Shown here: in pieces, positions 53,842 to 62,793 of the stretch
Numbering within the stretch: position 1 is the stretch's first letter
Layout of the letters: each line of letters opens with the position of its first letter
DNA from: UBA2336 sp031395485
GTDB taxonomy: Bacteria > Bacteroidota > Bacteroidia > Cytophagales > Cyclobacteriaceae
Reading direction: 5' to 3'
Assembly (NCBI GenBank): GCA_031395485.1
Contig: JANNUS010000005.1
Location: 1-64,000 of the forward strand
Length of the DNA stretch: 64,000 nucleotides
Made by a program: the position numbers and the translations under genes
Notes under the pieces: generated by a model
Seen by the model: the letters and a program-made list of their open reading frames with translations, nothing else
Databases searched by the model: none
Told to the model about the DNA's origin: nothing

Positions 53842-54779
53842 TAAAGAAATTTTTTGACAAAGGTAAGTTTACGAGAGGGTTGAGCCCCTAATCGGAGCTT
53901 AAAATTTAAAAGCGATTCATTAAGTTGACCCCCCGCATTGGATGTGCCAAGATCTAACAAACTTATTTTCTTTTGTTGGCAAAACTCATAGAGGCCTTCA
54001 TTTAACAACACAACTGGGCTTAGTGAATCGTACAAGCTTTTATGATCGTGGTAAAAGTTATACAAAACATGCTCGTTTACCAGAATGGAAATATTAGCTG
54101 CCGCTACCGCATTATCAACGGTAACGGTTGTGAGAAAAAAATAATTTACAAAAACGCCTACTACCTTCCGTAATTCGTCCAACGACATACTAAGAGCATA
54201 TCCTTTCTCATCGCGACAAGCTGCCAAAAATTGATAAACTTCGGGTAAATCATTTATAGACACCTGCTGAAATCGCAATCCGCTCTCCTTACATTTCCGT
54301 AGTCGTTTTCTTTCTGATCGATGAAGAATCGATTCAAATTTTTCTTGCGTTATAATAATAACTGCACTTGTTTCATCCATTTTAACTTCATATCCAGTCT
54401 CCGTTAATACACTATACAATAGTTTACTTTCTGCAGGGGCATAGATATCCGGAGGATTTTTAAGCAAAAGGTTTTGAACTCCCTTTTCCTTTAATTTTAA
54501 TTCTGTAAACGCAACAAATTCACGCAACAGTTTTGGAAGCAACTCTTTTGAAAAAACAAATGAACCATACGGGCTTCGAAAGGGGCTGCTTGCAAGATGA
54601 TTCTCCAAATAATAATGTACCAACCCAACGATGGCTTTGCGTTGATTATTCAGAAGAACAAATGAATACCATCCATTGGTTGTTTGTAATTCAAAATAAC
54701 GTTGATCATGAAAAATACCAGTATTAAAATCAGTGCTGAAGCCTGACGGTATTCCTTCTTGAAATGTGTATTCGGTCAA
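53841..54779 (-). CDS. GNAT-fold acyltransferase (Acetyltransf_6/FemAB-like)
   Basis: A 312-residue protein with two GNAT-like halves, related to BioF2-like/FemAB acyltransferases that modify cell-envelope sugars or peptides. The C-terminal LLDLGTSNAGGQLNESLLNFKLRLGAQ is the characteristic block, and LYNFYHDHKSLYDSLSP precedes it. The frame has no early ATG: the first start is a TTG at 54779 that follows the TGA of the DUF962 gene directly and in the same reading frame. It overlaps the glycosyltransferase gene by one base. The adjoining GT2 gene suggests a role in surface-glycan modification. Confidence 0.75.
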   Translation of the reverse strand: MTEYTFQEGIPSGFSTDFNTGIFHDQRYFELQTTNGWYSFVLLNNQRKAIVGLVHYYLENHLASSPFRSPYGSFVFSKELLPKLLREFVAFTELKLKEKGVQNLLLKNPPDIYAPAESKLLYSVLTETGYEVKMDETSAVIIITQEKFESILHRSERKRLRKCKESGLRFQQVSINDLPEVYQFLAACRDEKGYALSMSLDELRKVVGVFVNYFFLTTVTVDNAVAAANISILVNEHVLYNFYHDHKSLYDSLSPVVLLNEGLYEFCQQKKISLLDLGTSNAGGQLNESLLNFKLRLGAQPSRKLTFVKKFL

Positions 54780-55259
54780 TCAATATGGGATTCCAATTCG
54801 CTTATAAAGAAAATGCATGAGCCAGGCTGGCCCAATAAGTAGAAACTGTACATCCTTAAAAAACGATGGCTTCTTACCTTCCACTTTATGGCCATAAAAC
54901 TGACCGAGCCAAGCCACAACAAAAATAATAGCGCTGATTAACCACAATGGCCCAACATTTAATTGCACAACCAAATTAATGAGAAAAAGGCATAGTGCCG
55001 CAAACAGCATCATACCAAAACTGAGAAAAACAGAAAGTGAAGCGTAGTAAACAATAACCAATATTAAAATAACAGTTGCCCAGTTAGCATATGGACTACC
55101 CTCCCTCAAAACCGATTGTACAATTTCAGCTGGAATTGAAGCAATCAATCCAACTACACTGAGAAATATCAGTGGAACACAAATCCAGTGAATGGCTTTA
55201 TTGGTTTCGTTCTGGTGACTTTCACCGTACTCTGAAAGCAGTGCATCAATTTTTCTCAT
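54780..55259 (-). CDS. DUF962/Mpo1-like membrane protein
   Basis: A 159-residue inner-membrane protein with four hydrophobic helices. The start, LLSEYGESHQNETNKAIHWICVPLI, contains the family signature with conserved His residues of DUF962 (Mpo1/YGL010W-like). In yeast Mpo1 is an iron-dependent 2-hydroxy fatty acid dioxygenase; whether the bacterial protein does the same is unknown. The stop codon TGA at 54780-54782 directly abuts, in frame, the TTG start of the acyltransferase gene. The DUF4442 gene lies 48 bases upstream. Confidence 0.85.
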   Translation of the reverse strand: MRKIDALLSEYGESHQNETNKAIHWICVPLIFLSVVGLIASIPAEIVQSVLREGSPYANWATVILILVIVYYASLSVFLSFGMMLFAALCLFLINLVVQLNVGPLWLISAIIFVVAWLGQFYGHKVEGKKPSFFKDVQFLLIGPAWLMHFLYKRIGIPY

Positions 55260-55307
55260 ATTTTTAATATTTGAATATTAAGATACTGATTTTTTACCGG
55301 TTTTAAA

Positions 55308-55820
55308 TCAGGATACTTTGGTTTTTACCCTAGCCCAATCTTTGACTTGCCAAAATACCTTCCCGGTAGTGAGATGATTCCCTTTTTCATCATGAATCTT
55401 CACTTCACAGGGAACCACAACTGAATCCTGCATTTGCAATGGTTTAATAACATTTTGCTCGATCCACTCTCTGGAGATAGCAAACTCTGCCGTAGCATTC
55501 ATTTTTCCCTGATAATGATAATCCATCTCAAGTCTCTGCATAATGAGACGGTATTTTTTCATATCCAGACTGCTCAACAACAAGAATCCTGTTGTAAATT
55601 CAGAGATAGTTGCAAGCCCACAAGCGTGCAATCCTCGAATATGATTGAAATTACCTTTCTTATAAGGGATAAGAGTTTTAAGTCGAAAATCTTCCACTTC
55701 AACAATTTTAAACCCATGCGATCGGTTAAAGGGTATCATGCGGTTAAGCGACCAGTTAAGAATACGGAGGTAAAAGGATGATGTTTTAGCCTTCTTCAGT
55801 ACAATATCAGGATTGAGCAT
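55308..55820 (-). CDS. DUF4442 hotdog-fold protein
   Basis: A 170-residue cytosolic protein of the DUF4442 family, which has the thioesterase hotdog fold. The segments LNRMIPFNRSHGFKI, NHIRGLHACGLATISEFTTG and a C-terminal VPCEVKIHDEKGNHLTTGKVFWQVK match the family. It may act on acyl-CoA or similar thioesters, but the active site is not defined. It is the first gene of a four-gene minus-strand run (with DUF962, acyltransferase and GT2) and is divergent from the second saccharopine dehydrogenase-like gene, 68 bases apart. Confidence 0.82.
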   Translation of the reverse strand: MLNPDIVLKKAKTSSFYLRILNWSLNRMIPFNRSHGFKIVEVEDFRLKTLIPYKKGNFNHIRGLHACGLATISEFTTGFLLLSSLDMKKYRLIMQRLEMDYHYQGKMNATAEFAISREWIEQNVIKPLQMQDSVVVPCEVKIHDEKGNHLTTGKVFWQVKDWARVKTKVS

Positions 55821-55888
55821 AATGTGTAATGTTCATGAAAGTTAACCTAAAAATTGAATCCGAATATAGTGCTCGCTATACTTGCACC

Positions 55889-57007
55889 ATGAAAAAAGTA
55901 ATCGTTCTCGGTGCAGGCTTGGTGGGTAAAACCATGGCAATTGATCTTGCTGGAAATTTTGATGTTACCGCTGCCGACATTAATGAAGCAGCATTGAAAG
56001 ACCTCGCGAGCGCGGGCGTTAAAACACAAAAATTGGATTTCTCCAATCTTCAATCACTTTCTACCACTGTGAAAGCTTTCGACTTGGTCGTTGGGGCTGT
56101 TCCTGGATTCATGGGATTTCAAACTGTTAAAACTGTTATTGAATCTGGTAAAAACATGGTGGATATTTCCTTCTTCCCCGAAGACCCCTTTTTACTGGAT
56201 GAACTTGCTAAAAAAAATAATGTAACCATTGTTACCGATTGCGGTGTGGCCCCCGGCATGGGCAATATTATTCTCGGCTATCACAACCAGCGCATGCAAA
56301 TTAATTCGTACGAATGCCTAGTCGGGGGGCTACCATTGGTTCGAGAATGGCCGTATGAATATAAGGCTGTGTTCTCGCCCATTGACGTTATTGAAGAATA
56401 TACTCGACCTGCACGATATGTATTGAACCATTCGGTAGTAGTTAAGGAGGCGCTATCCGATCCAGAACTCATTCAGTTTGATGGTGTAGGAACCTTGGAA
56501 TCCTGGAATTCTGACGGGCTTCGTTCATTGATTAAAACAATGCCGAACATTCCTAACATGATTGAAAAAACATTGCGATACCCCGGCTGTATTGAGTACC
56601 TCCGGGTATTGCGCGATACGGGATTTTTCTCGTATGAAGAGATTGAGGTTAAAGGCCAAAAAGTAAGACCGATTGATGTGACCGCTAAACTTCTCTTCCC
56701 TAAATGGAAACTAAAACCGGGTGAAGAAGAATTTACCGTGATGCGCATACGCATGAATGGTGAAGAAAATGGCAAACAAAAAACCTATCAATACAATTTG
56801 CTTGATCGCACCTCAAACGGTACGCTCTCGATGGCACGCACAACGGGTTACACGTGTACGGCTGCAGTGAATTTAGTGAATGATGGGAAATTTTCCAGAA
56901 AAGGAATTTGCCCACCTGAGTATTTAGGTGAAGAAGAAAGTAATTTCCTGTTTGTAGTAGATTATTTAAAAGCGAGAGGCGTACATTATTCCGTAAAACA
57001 AGAATAA
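55889..57007 (+). CDS. Second saccharopine dehydrogenase-like oxidoreductase
   Basis: A 372-residue enzyme with the Rossmann motif VIVLGAGLVGKTMA at the N-terminus, TDCGVAPGMGNIILGY (active-site region) and the C-terminal domain of the saccharopine dehydrogenase / lysine 6-dehydrogenase group. VGGLPLVREWPYEYKAVFSP and GTLESWNSDGLRSL are family-like substrate segments. It is 70 residues shorter than the member at 24104. The ATG at 55889 is preferred; the longer frame starts at 55829 and adds 20 residues before the Rossmann fold. The amino-acid permease gene converges 29 bases after its stop. Confidence 0.84.
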   Translation: MKKVIVLGAGLVGKTMAIDLAGNFDVTAADINEAALKDLASAGVKTQKLDFSNLQSLSTTVKAFDLVVGAVPGFMGFQTVKTVIESGKNMVDISFFPEDPFLLDELAKKNNVTIVTDCGVAPGMGNIILGYHNQRMQINSYECLVGGLPLVREWPYEYKAVFSPIDVIEEYTRPARYVLNHSVVVKEALSDPELIQFDGVGTLESWNSDGLRSLIKTMPNIPNMIEKTLRYPGCIEYLRVLRDTGFFSYEEIEVKGQKVRPIDVTAKLLFPKWKLKPGEEEFTVMRIRMNGEENGKQKTYQYNLLDRTSNGTLSMARTTGYTCTAAVNLVNDGKFSRKGICPPEYLGEEESNFLFVVDYLKARGVHYSVKQE

Positions 57008-57036
57008 AATCAAATTTTTCCTTTGCAGCCTTTCAT

Positions 57037-58731
57037 TTAGACAGGTTTCGCCAACTTACTTTTTCTGTATCCATAGCTGAAATAAATTGCCAGGCCAAAA
57101 ATCATCCAGCCAAAAAAGGCTATCCAACTTTCGGTAGGAATTTCAATCATCAGGTATAGGCAAAAGAGTACGCCTAAAATTGGGATTACGGAATACTTGC
57201 GAAGTACTGTCAGTATGGTAAGCACAGTGCCAATTATCAAAAATAGAAGAAATAGAATTTCCTGATGATTTTCAGTAGTAATATTTTCTACTGCACTACC
57301 AATGCGGGTCCTAAAAAGGTAAATGAACAATCCGAACAACGCAGGCACAATAAACTGGCCATTGATATACGGTAACCTAAACTTACCGGGCTCCTTCGCT
57401 AATCGCGGAAGTAACAATACGCCACCCGATACCAACACAAACGCAAACAACGTTCCAATGCTCGTTAAATTTGTCATGAAATTACTTTGAACAAAGAGCG
57501 CAGGTATGGCTACCAAAATACCGGTGACAATCGTAGCGAATGATGGTGTTTGATATTTGGGATGAATCGTTTGAAACCTCTTAGGCAATAATCCATCACG
57601 ACTCATGCTCATCCAAATGCGGGGCTGACCTAATTGAAAAACCAGTAACACGCTTGTCGTAGCAACGACTGCACTTACGGAAACAATTTTTTCAATCCAC
57701 GGTGATCTTTTCTCAAATACAAACGCCAGTGGATCATTGACACCGTTAAACAAGGAATAGTTTTCAATACCGGTTAATACCAGTGCAATTAATATATAGA
57801 GCACTGTGCAAATCAATAAAGAATAAATCATTGCCCGTGGAATATCGCGCTGTGGGTTTTTACTTTCTTCGGCTGTAGTAGAAATCGCATCAAACCCTAT
57901 GTAGGCATAAAACACGGCTGACACTCCTTTTAATACACCCTCAAACCGGTTGGGAAGAAAAGGGGTCCAATTATTAACGTCTACAAAAAATGCTCCGGCT
58001 ATAATTACGAAAATGATAACGATCACCTTGAACACTACCATGTAGTTGGTCAGGTTCTTACTTTCTTTGATGCCGATGTAAGCCAACCAGGTAACAAGAC
58101 CCACAATAATAAACGCAGGCAGGTTAAAAAATACTGGTAGGCTTCCAATTCTTGGCGCAGTATTCCATGTATCGACAACAAACTGATACCGTTTTATTGC
58201 CTCAGGGTCCGTTAGTGTTCCGGTAGACAAAACCTTAGTAGCCTCCTCAAATAACGTACGTGCTGTCGTGCCGTCAATCAGCATCCAATCGGGAAGATGA
58301 ATATTAAAAATATGAACCAACAAATTATTGAAATAGCCACTCCACGAAATCGCTACTACAACATTGCCAATCGCGTATTCTAGAATCAGTGCCCATCCAA
58401 TAATCCAAGCGACTATTTCACCGAAAACAACATACGAATACGTATAAGCACTTCCCGCTACCGGAACACGGCTGGCAAATTCGGCATAACACAATGCAGA
58501 AAAACCGCACGTTACAGCCGTAATCACAAAGAGAAGCGATACTCCTGGGCCGCCATTATAGGCAGCCTGCCCTATCGTTGAAAAAATACCTGCACCAATT
58601 ATCGCGGCAATACCCATTGAAGTAAGGTCACGAACACCCAATACTTTTTTAAGTTGATTCCCCTCACTGCCGTGGTGCGATTCTGGTAAAATATTGGTTA
58701 TTAGCTTCTTTCTGAATAATGGACTAGCCAT
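57037..58731 (-). CDS. Amino-acid permease (APC family)
   Basis: A 564-residue inner-membrane transporter with 12 or more helices. GIAAIIGAGIFSTIGQAAYNGGPGVSL is the APC family's first-helix signature, and AFYAYIGFDAISTTAEESKNPQRDIPRAM is the typical helix-6 to 8 block of cationic amino-acid transporters. A long periplasmic insert lies between helices 4 and 5. Likely substrate is an amino acid, exchanged or taken up with protons; specificity is not visible. It is a single minus-strand gene, convergent with the saccharopine dehydrogenase-like gene. Confidence 0.9.
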   Translation of the reverse strand: MASPLFRKKLITNILPESHHGSEGNQLKKVLGVRDLTSMGIAAIIGAGIFSTIGQAAYNGGPGVSLLFVITAVTCGFSALCYAEFASRVPVAGSAYTYSYVVFGEIVAWIIGWALILEYAIGNVVVAISWSGYFNNLLVHIFNIHLPDWMLIDGTTARTLFEEATKVLSTGTLTDPEAIKRYQFVVDTWNTAPRIGSLPVFFNLPAFIIVGLVTWLAYIGIKESKNLTNYMVVFKVIVIIFVIIAGAFFVDVNNWTPFLPNRFEGVLKGVSAVFYAYIGFDAISTTAEESKNPQRDIPRAMIYSLLICTVLYILIALVLTGIENYSLFNGVNDPLAFVFEKRSPWIEKIVSVSAVVATTSVLLVFQLGQPRIWMSMSRDGLLPKRFQTIHPKYQTPSFATIVTGILVAIPALFVQSNFMTNLTSIGTLFAFVLVSGGVLLLPRLAKEPGKFRLPYINGQFIVPALFGLFIYLFRTRIGSAVENITTENHQEILFLLFLIIGTVLTILTVLRKYSVIPILGVLFCLYLMIEIPTESWIAFFGWMIFGLAIYFSYGYRKSKLAKPV

Positions 58732-58913
58732 ATGTATGGGTTAAAGCAATTCCTAATTGTGAAAAATAGTAAAAATGATTTGGATTTAAAGGATTAATAG
58801 GAACACAGATTTCGCCCGAAGAACATTGCCACCAGGCACAGACTGAAATTAATACAAAAATGCACCTCACTAGGAATTTTTCTCCTTGGCTTCCGGGCTT
58901 ATCTTTAGGGCGA

Positions 58914-59516
58914 ATGAGGGAAGAACAAGACATCCAAAAAACAATTTCGCACGAAGAGATTAATTCATTACCACTGAAGTCTTTTCAGGGGAAAATTGTG
59001 TTGATAACCGAAACCAAAGACTTACATAAAGCCTTTAAAGAAATTCATGAACACCAACTTGTCGGTTTTGATACCGAAACCAAGCCTGCTTTTGTAAAAG
59101 GGCAAGTACATAAAGTTGCGCTGCTTCAACTCGCTATTCCGCATAAAGTATTTTTAATACGGTTAAACTTTACAGGGCTTGGTGATGAAATCATTCAATT
59201 TCTTGAAAATGAAAAAATTGTAAAGGCTGGTGTTGGTATCCGAGATGATATTAAAATACTTCACCGGCTTGGCCGGTTTCATGCAGGTGGATTTGCAGAA
59301 CTTTCGACTTTAGCACGCGAGGCCGGCCTAGAAGTTGAAAGCGTTAAAAAACTTACTGCCTTACTCCTTGGCTTCCGGATTTCCAAGGGTGCGCAAACAT
59401 CAAACTGGGAGTCTGTGAACCTAAATGAAAAACAAATTCTATATGCCGCTACAGATGCATGGGTTTGCCTGGAGATATACAGAAAACTTAACGGCAAAAA
59501 GCCTACTACTGCATAA
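58914..59516 (+). CDS. DEDDy 3'-5' exonuclease (RNase D-like)
   Basis: A 200-residue exonuclease. The four acidic residues are visible in VGFDTETKP (Asp and Glu), VGIRDDIKIL (Asp) and YAATDAW (Asp), the last with Tyr four residues before it, defining the DEDDy subclass. No HRDC domain follows, unlike full RNase D. A start at 58860 is possible, but the ATG at 58914 gives the natural MREEQDIQ beginning with AGGG five bases upstream. A terminator follows the stop directly. Confidence 0.87.
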   Translation: MREEQDIQKTISHEEINSLPLKSFQGKIVLITETKDLHKAFKEIHEHQLVGFDTETKPAFVKGQVHKVALLQLAIPHKVFLIRLNFTGLGDEIIQFLENEKIVKAGVGIRDDIKILHRLGRFHAGGFAELSTLAREAGLEVESVKKLTALLLGFRISKGAQTSNWESVNLNEKQILYAATDAWVCLEIYRKLNGKKPTTA

Positions 59517-59519
59517 AGA

Positions 59520-59541
59520 AAAAGGGCCGGATGGCCCTTTT
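59520..59541. terminator. Bidirectional intrinsic terminator
   Basis: AAAAGGGCC and GGCCCTTTT form a perfect nine-base stem with a GGAT loop. It lies between the convergent exonuclease and floA genes and ends with T-rich DNA on both strands. Confidence 0.88.
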
Positions 59542-59565
59542 AAAATACTTTATTTCAAATTGATA

Positions 59566-60549
59566 CTACTCCTTCTTTGTACCACCCTTACCGGAAATGG
59601 AACTTCTCATATCTGTATCTGCCTGTACATTCTGCATTTTGTAATAATCCATCACGCCTAAGTTGCCTTTAATAAATGCCTCCGCTATTGCTTTCGGAAT
59701 TTCTGCCTCGGCTTGAATTACGTTAGAGCGAGCTTCCTGTGCCTTAGCAACCATCTCTTGCTCTAATGCAACTGCCATTGCTCTTCGCTCTTCTGCTTTC
59801 GCCTCCGCTACTTTTAAGTCGGCTGTAGCTTGATCGATTTGTAATTTGGCACCAATGTTCGCACCCACATCCACATCGGCAATATCAATAGAGAGAATTT
59901 CAAATGCAGTTCCTGCGTCCAATCCACGGGACAATACAAGTTTTGAAATCTTATCCGGACTTCCCAAAACTTCTTTGTGTGATTTAGCCTGACCAATTGC
60001 CGAAACAATACCTTCGCCTACGCGAGCGAGAATGGTGTCTTCACCAGCACCACCTACTAATTGAGCAATACTTGCACGAACCGTAACACGTGCTAACACA
60101 ATCAACTGAATACCATCGGCAGCAACAGCAGCTACTTTTGGTGTGTTAATAACCTTAGGGTTTACTGAAATTTGTACGGCCTGAAACACATCTCGACCCG
60201 CAAGGTCAATCGCAGTAGCCTGCTTGAAGTCAAGCTTAATATTTGCTTTATCGGCAGAGATCAATGCACGAATTACATTTGGTACGTTTCCACCTGCCAG
60301 GTAATGTACTTCTAAATCATTTGTTGTTAGCTTAAGTCCAGCTTTTGTCGCTGTAATTAATGACTCTACAATTGTTCCTGGCGGAACTTTCCGTATTCTC
60401 ATTAAAACCAGATCAAACAGTCCGACAGAAACATTAGAAAATACTGCCCGGATCCACAGACCGACTGGTACAAAATAAAGAAAAATGAAAAAAAGGATAA
60501 TTGCTGCAAACACAGCAAACAAGATTAATACGCCACCGGATGTTTCCAT
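59566..60549 (-). CDS. floA: Flotillin-like protein FloA
   Basis: A 327-residue membrane scaffold of the FloA/YqfA (UPF0365) family. An N-terminal membrane helix (about 6-26), then the family text LFDLVLMRIRKVPPGTIVESLITATKAGL, an SPFH-like domain, and a Ala/Glu-rich coiled coil (about 230-290, VAEAKAEERRAMAVALEQEM) for oligomerisation. It organises membrane microdomains. The nfeD-like gene lies 15 bases upstream on the same strand, the classic pair, in one operon. Confidence 0.94.
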   Translation of the reverse strand: METSGGVLILFAVFAAIILFFIFLYFVPVGLWIRAVFSNVSVGLFDLVLMRIRKVPPGTIVESLITATKAGLKLTTNDLEVHYLAGGNVPNVIRALISADKANIKLDFKQATAIDLAGRDVFQAVQISVNPKVINTPKVAAVAADGIQLIVLARVTVRASIAQLVGGAGEDTILARVGEGIVSAIGQAKSHKEVLGSPDKISKLVLSRGLDAGTAFEILSIDIADVDVGANIGAKLQIDQATADLKVAEAKAEERRAMAVALEQEMVAKAQEARSNVIQAEAEIPKAIAEAFIKGNLGVMDYYKMQNVQADTDMRSSISGKGGTKKE

Positions 60550-60564
60550 ACTCTATTTAAAAAT

Positions 60565-61038
60565 TTAATTTATTGGTTCAACTAAAATATCATTCAATCG
60601 TATATTAACAATTTTGAGTTTTGTTCCTGGATTAAAATATTCTCCATTTGACTTTACCTCAAATATTTTTCCATTAAACTCTGCGGAACCCATTGGCCTG
60701 AGGGCTGATGTCGCTTTACCAATTGCTCCAACTTCTAACTCGTTCGCAATCCCTTCATTCACTTTACTATCCATGCTGTTCTTCAGCGAAAATTTATTCC
60801 ACGCGCCCTTTCTAAAACTCAGATACAACGTGCCTGCAGACACCAGTGCAGTTCCAAGCATTACATAAAACCCAATATTATTTCCGTAATGGTTGTAACT
60901 AAAAACAATTCCTACAATTGCAAAAATGAGCCCTAATAATCCCACAACCGTTGTTCCGGGAATAAATACGATTTCAACAATAATGAGCAATAATCCGACA
61001 AGAATTAAGGCAACAATGATTAACAACATAGCATTCAT
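60565..61038 (-). CDS. NfeD-like membrane protein
   Basis: A 157-residue short NfeD protein: two to three membrane helices in the first 80 residues (LLIIVALILVGLLLIIVEIVFIPG) and a C-terminal OB fold (about 95-157; GAIGKATSALRPMGSAEFNGKIFEV). Short NfeD proteins accompany flotillin-like proteins, and floA is next in this operon. The ATG at 61038 is preferred; the frame is also open from an ATG at 61074 with 12 extra residues. The protease domain of long NfeD proteins is absent. Confidence 0.88.
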   Translation of the reverse strand: MNAMLLIIVALILVGLLLIIVEIVFIPGTTVVGLLGLIFAIVGIVFSYNHYGNNIGFYVMLGTALVSAGTLYLSFRKGAWNKFSLKNSMDSKVNEGIANELEVGAIGKATSALRPMGSAEFNGKIFEVKSNGEYFNPGTKLKIVNIRLNDILVEPIN

Positions 61039-61135
61039 TTTATCGCGATCGCAAAAATACAAAAGTTTAGTCATTAGTCACTAAGTATAGTTTACCAACA
61101 CGGCTTTAGTAAACAACCAAAGGCTAATCAACATG

Positions 61136-62611
61136 CTAATAGGCTCTTGCAAAAAGTACTCTTTTTGAAGAAGGCTTTCCGGAATAAACACAATTTCCTT
61201 TCTCTTCAATAGTATCCAATGGAATACACCGGATTGTAGCTTTGGTCTCTTCTTTAATAGCCGCTTCTGTCTCTTTTGTTCCATCCCAGTGAGCGAGTAT
61301 AAACCCGGTTTTCCCGTCCAGGACTTTTTTAAACTCATCGTAACTCTCTACACGGGTAGTCATTCCTTCACGTAGTTTAAATGCCTTCTGATAAATATTC
61401 TTTTGAATTTCATCCAATAACACCAGAACGTTTACGGCAACTTCCTCCATTTTCATTGTCTGCTTTTCCTTCGTATCTCTCCTGGCGACTTCTACGGTTC
61501 CGTTTTCTAAATCACGCGGGCCGATTGCTAATCGTACAGGCACCCCTTTTAATTCCCACTCCGCAAATTTAAAGCCTGGCTTGTAGGTATCGCGCTTATC
61601 AAATTTAACTGAGATGTTATGCTTGCGCAGTTCAGTCATAATTTGATTCACCTTTTCGGTGATGGCATTTAATTCGGCCTCACTTTTAAAGATGGGAACG
61701 ATAACTACCTGTATTGGGGCAAGTTTAGGTGGCAATACCAATCCATCATCATCCGAGTGAGCCATCACTAAAGCTCCCATCAGTCGGGTACTTACCCCCC
61801 ATGATGTGCCCCATACATATTCAAGTTTGCCATCTTTACCGGTGAACTTTACATCAAATGCCTTGGCAAAGTTTTGGCCAAGAAAATGCGAAGTGCCTGC
61901 CTGCAAAGCCTTGCCATCTTGCATCAAGCCTTCAATACAATACGTATCAATAGCGCCTGGGAATTTCTCTCCTTCGGTTTTCTTTCCCTTCACCACTGGA
62001 AGTGCCATGTGTTGTTCTGCAAAATCAGCATACACATTCAACATTTGTAAAGTCTCATCAACGGCTTCATTCGAAGTAGCATGCGCAGTGTGCCCTTCTT
62101 GCCAAAGAAACTCAGATGTGCGAAGGAAAAGGCGTGTTCGCATTTCCCAACGAACAACATTAGCCCATTGGTTAATTAATATGGGAAGATCACGGTAAGA
62201 TTGGATCCATTTTTTATAGGCGTTCCAAATAACAGTTTCAGAGGTAGGCCGTACGATCAACTCCTCTTCCAGTTTTGCATCCGGGTCAACCACTACTCCG
62301 CTTCCATCCTCTGCATTTTTCAATCGATAATGCGTAACAATAGCGCATTCTTTTGCAAACCCTTCTACGTGACTTGCTTCGCGTGCCAAATATGATTTAG
62401 GTATAAAAAGCGGGAAATAGGCATTTACGTGGCCCGTATCTTTAAACATTTTATCAAGTGCCTGTTGCATCTTTTCCCAGATACTATAGCCATAAGGTTT
62501 AATGATCATGCAGCCTCTTACATCTGAGTGTTCTGCTAAATCAGCCTTCTTTACTAGTTCATTGTACCATTGTGAATAGTCTTCACTTCTGCTTGGTATT
62601 TCTTTGCCCAT
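61136..62611 (-). CDS. proS: Prolyl-tRNA synthetase, archaeal/eukaryotic type
   Basis: A 491-residue class II aminoacyl-tRNA synthetase that charges tRNA-Pro. Motif 2 is seen in WANVVRWEMRTRLFLRTSEFLWQEGH and motif 3 in WGTSWGVSTRLMGALVMAHSDDDGLVLPP. The C-terminal half (anticodon binding, LAPIQVVIVPIF) is present and there is no bacterial-type editing insertion, so it is the short archaeal/eukaryotic (ProS type 3) form common in Bacteroidota. The C-terminal Tyr (FARAY) is also typical. Single gene, with a -7 box at 62660-62667 on the minus strand. Confidence 0.96.
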   Translation of the reverse strand: MGKEIPSRSEDYSQWYNELVKKADLAEHSDVRGCMIIKPYGYSIWEKMQQALDKMFKDTGHVNAYFPLFIPKSYLAREASHVEGFAKECAIVTHYRLKNAEDGSGVVVDPDAKLEEELIVRPTSETVIWNAYKKWIQSYRDLPILINQWANVVRWEMRTRLFLRTSEFLWQEGHTAHATSNEAVDETLQMLNVYADFAEQHMALPVVKGKKTEGEKFPGAIDTYCIEGLMQDGKALQAGTSHFLGQNFAKAFDVKFTGKDGKLEYVWGTSWGVSTRLMGALVMAHSDDDGLVLPPKLAPIQVVIVPIFKSEAELNAITEKVNQIMTELRKHNISVKFDKRDTYKPGFKFAEWELKGVPVRLAIGPRDLENGTVEVARRDTKEKQTMKMEEVAVNVLVLLDEIQKNIYQKAFKLREGMTTRVESYDEFKKVLDGKTGFILAHWDGTKETEAAIKEETKATIRCIPLDTIEEKGNCVYSGKPSSKRVLFARAY

Positions 62612-62659
62612 ACTGGTATTATTATTGTATTCCTAATCCCGACAGTCATCGGTAATCCG

Positions 62660-62667
62660 CAAATATA
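62660..62667 (-). promoter_or_regulatory. Bacteroidota -7 box upstream of proS
   Basis: TATATTTG on the minus strand matches TAnnTTTG and lies 48 bases before the proS start. The -33 position has only TTTA. Confidence 0.4.
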
Positions 62668-62793
62668 AAGCAGGATGATTGGGAATAAAGGGCTGCAGCA
62701 ATATAATAGGCTTTAACTTCGTGTTTTTGTAACTTTAAAGAACACTTTTTACCTTTTAAAACGTTATTACTTTAGTCAGCTTAAATACAGTTT

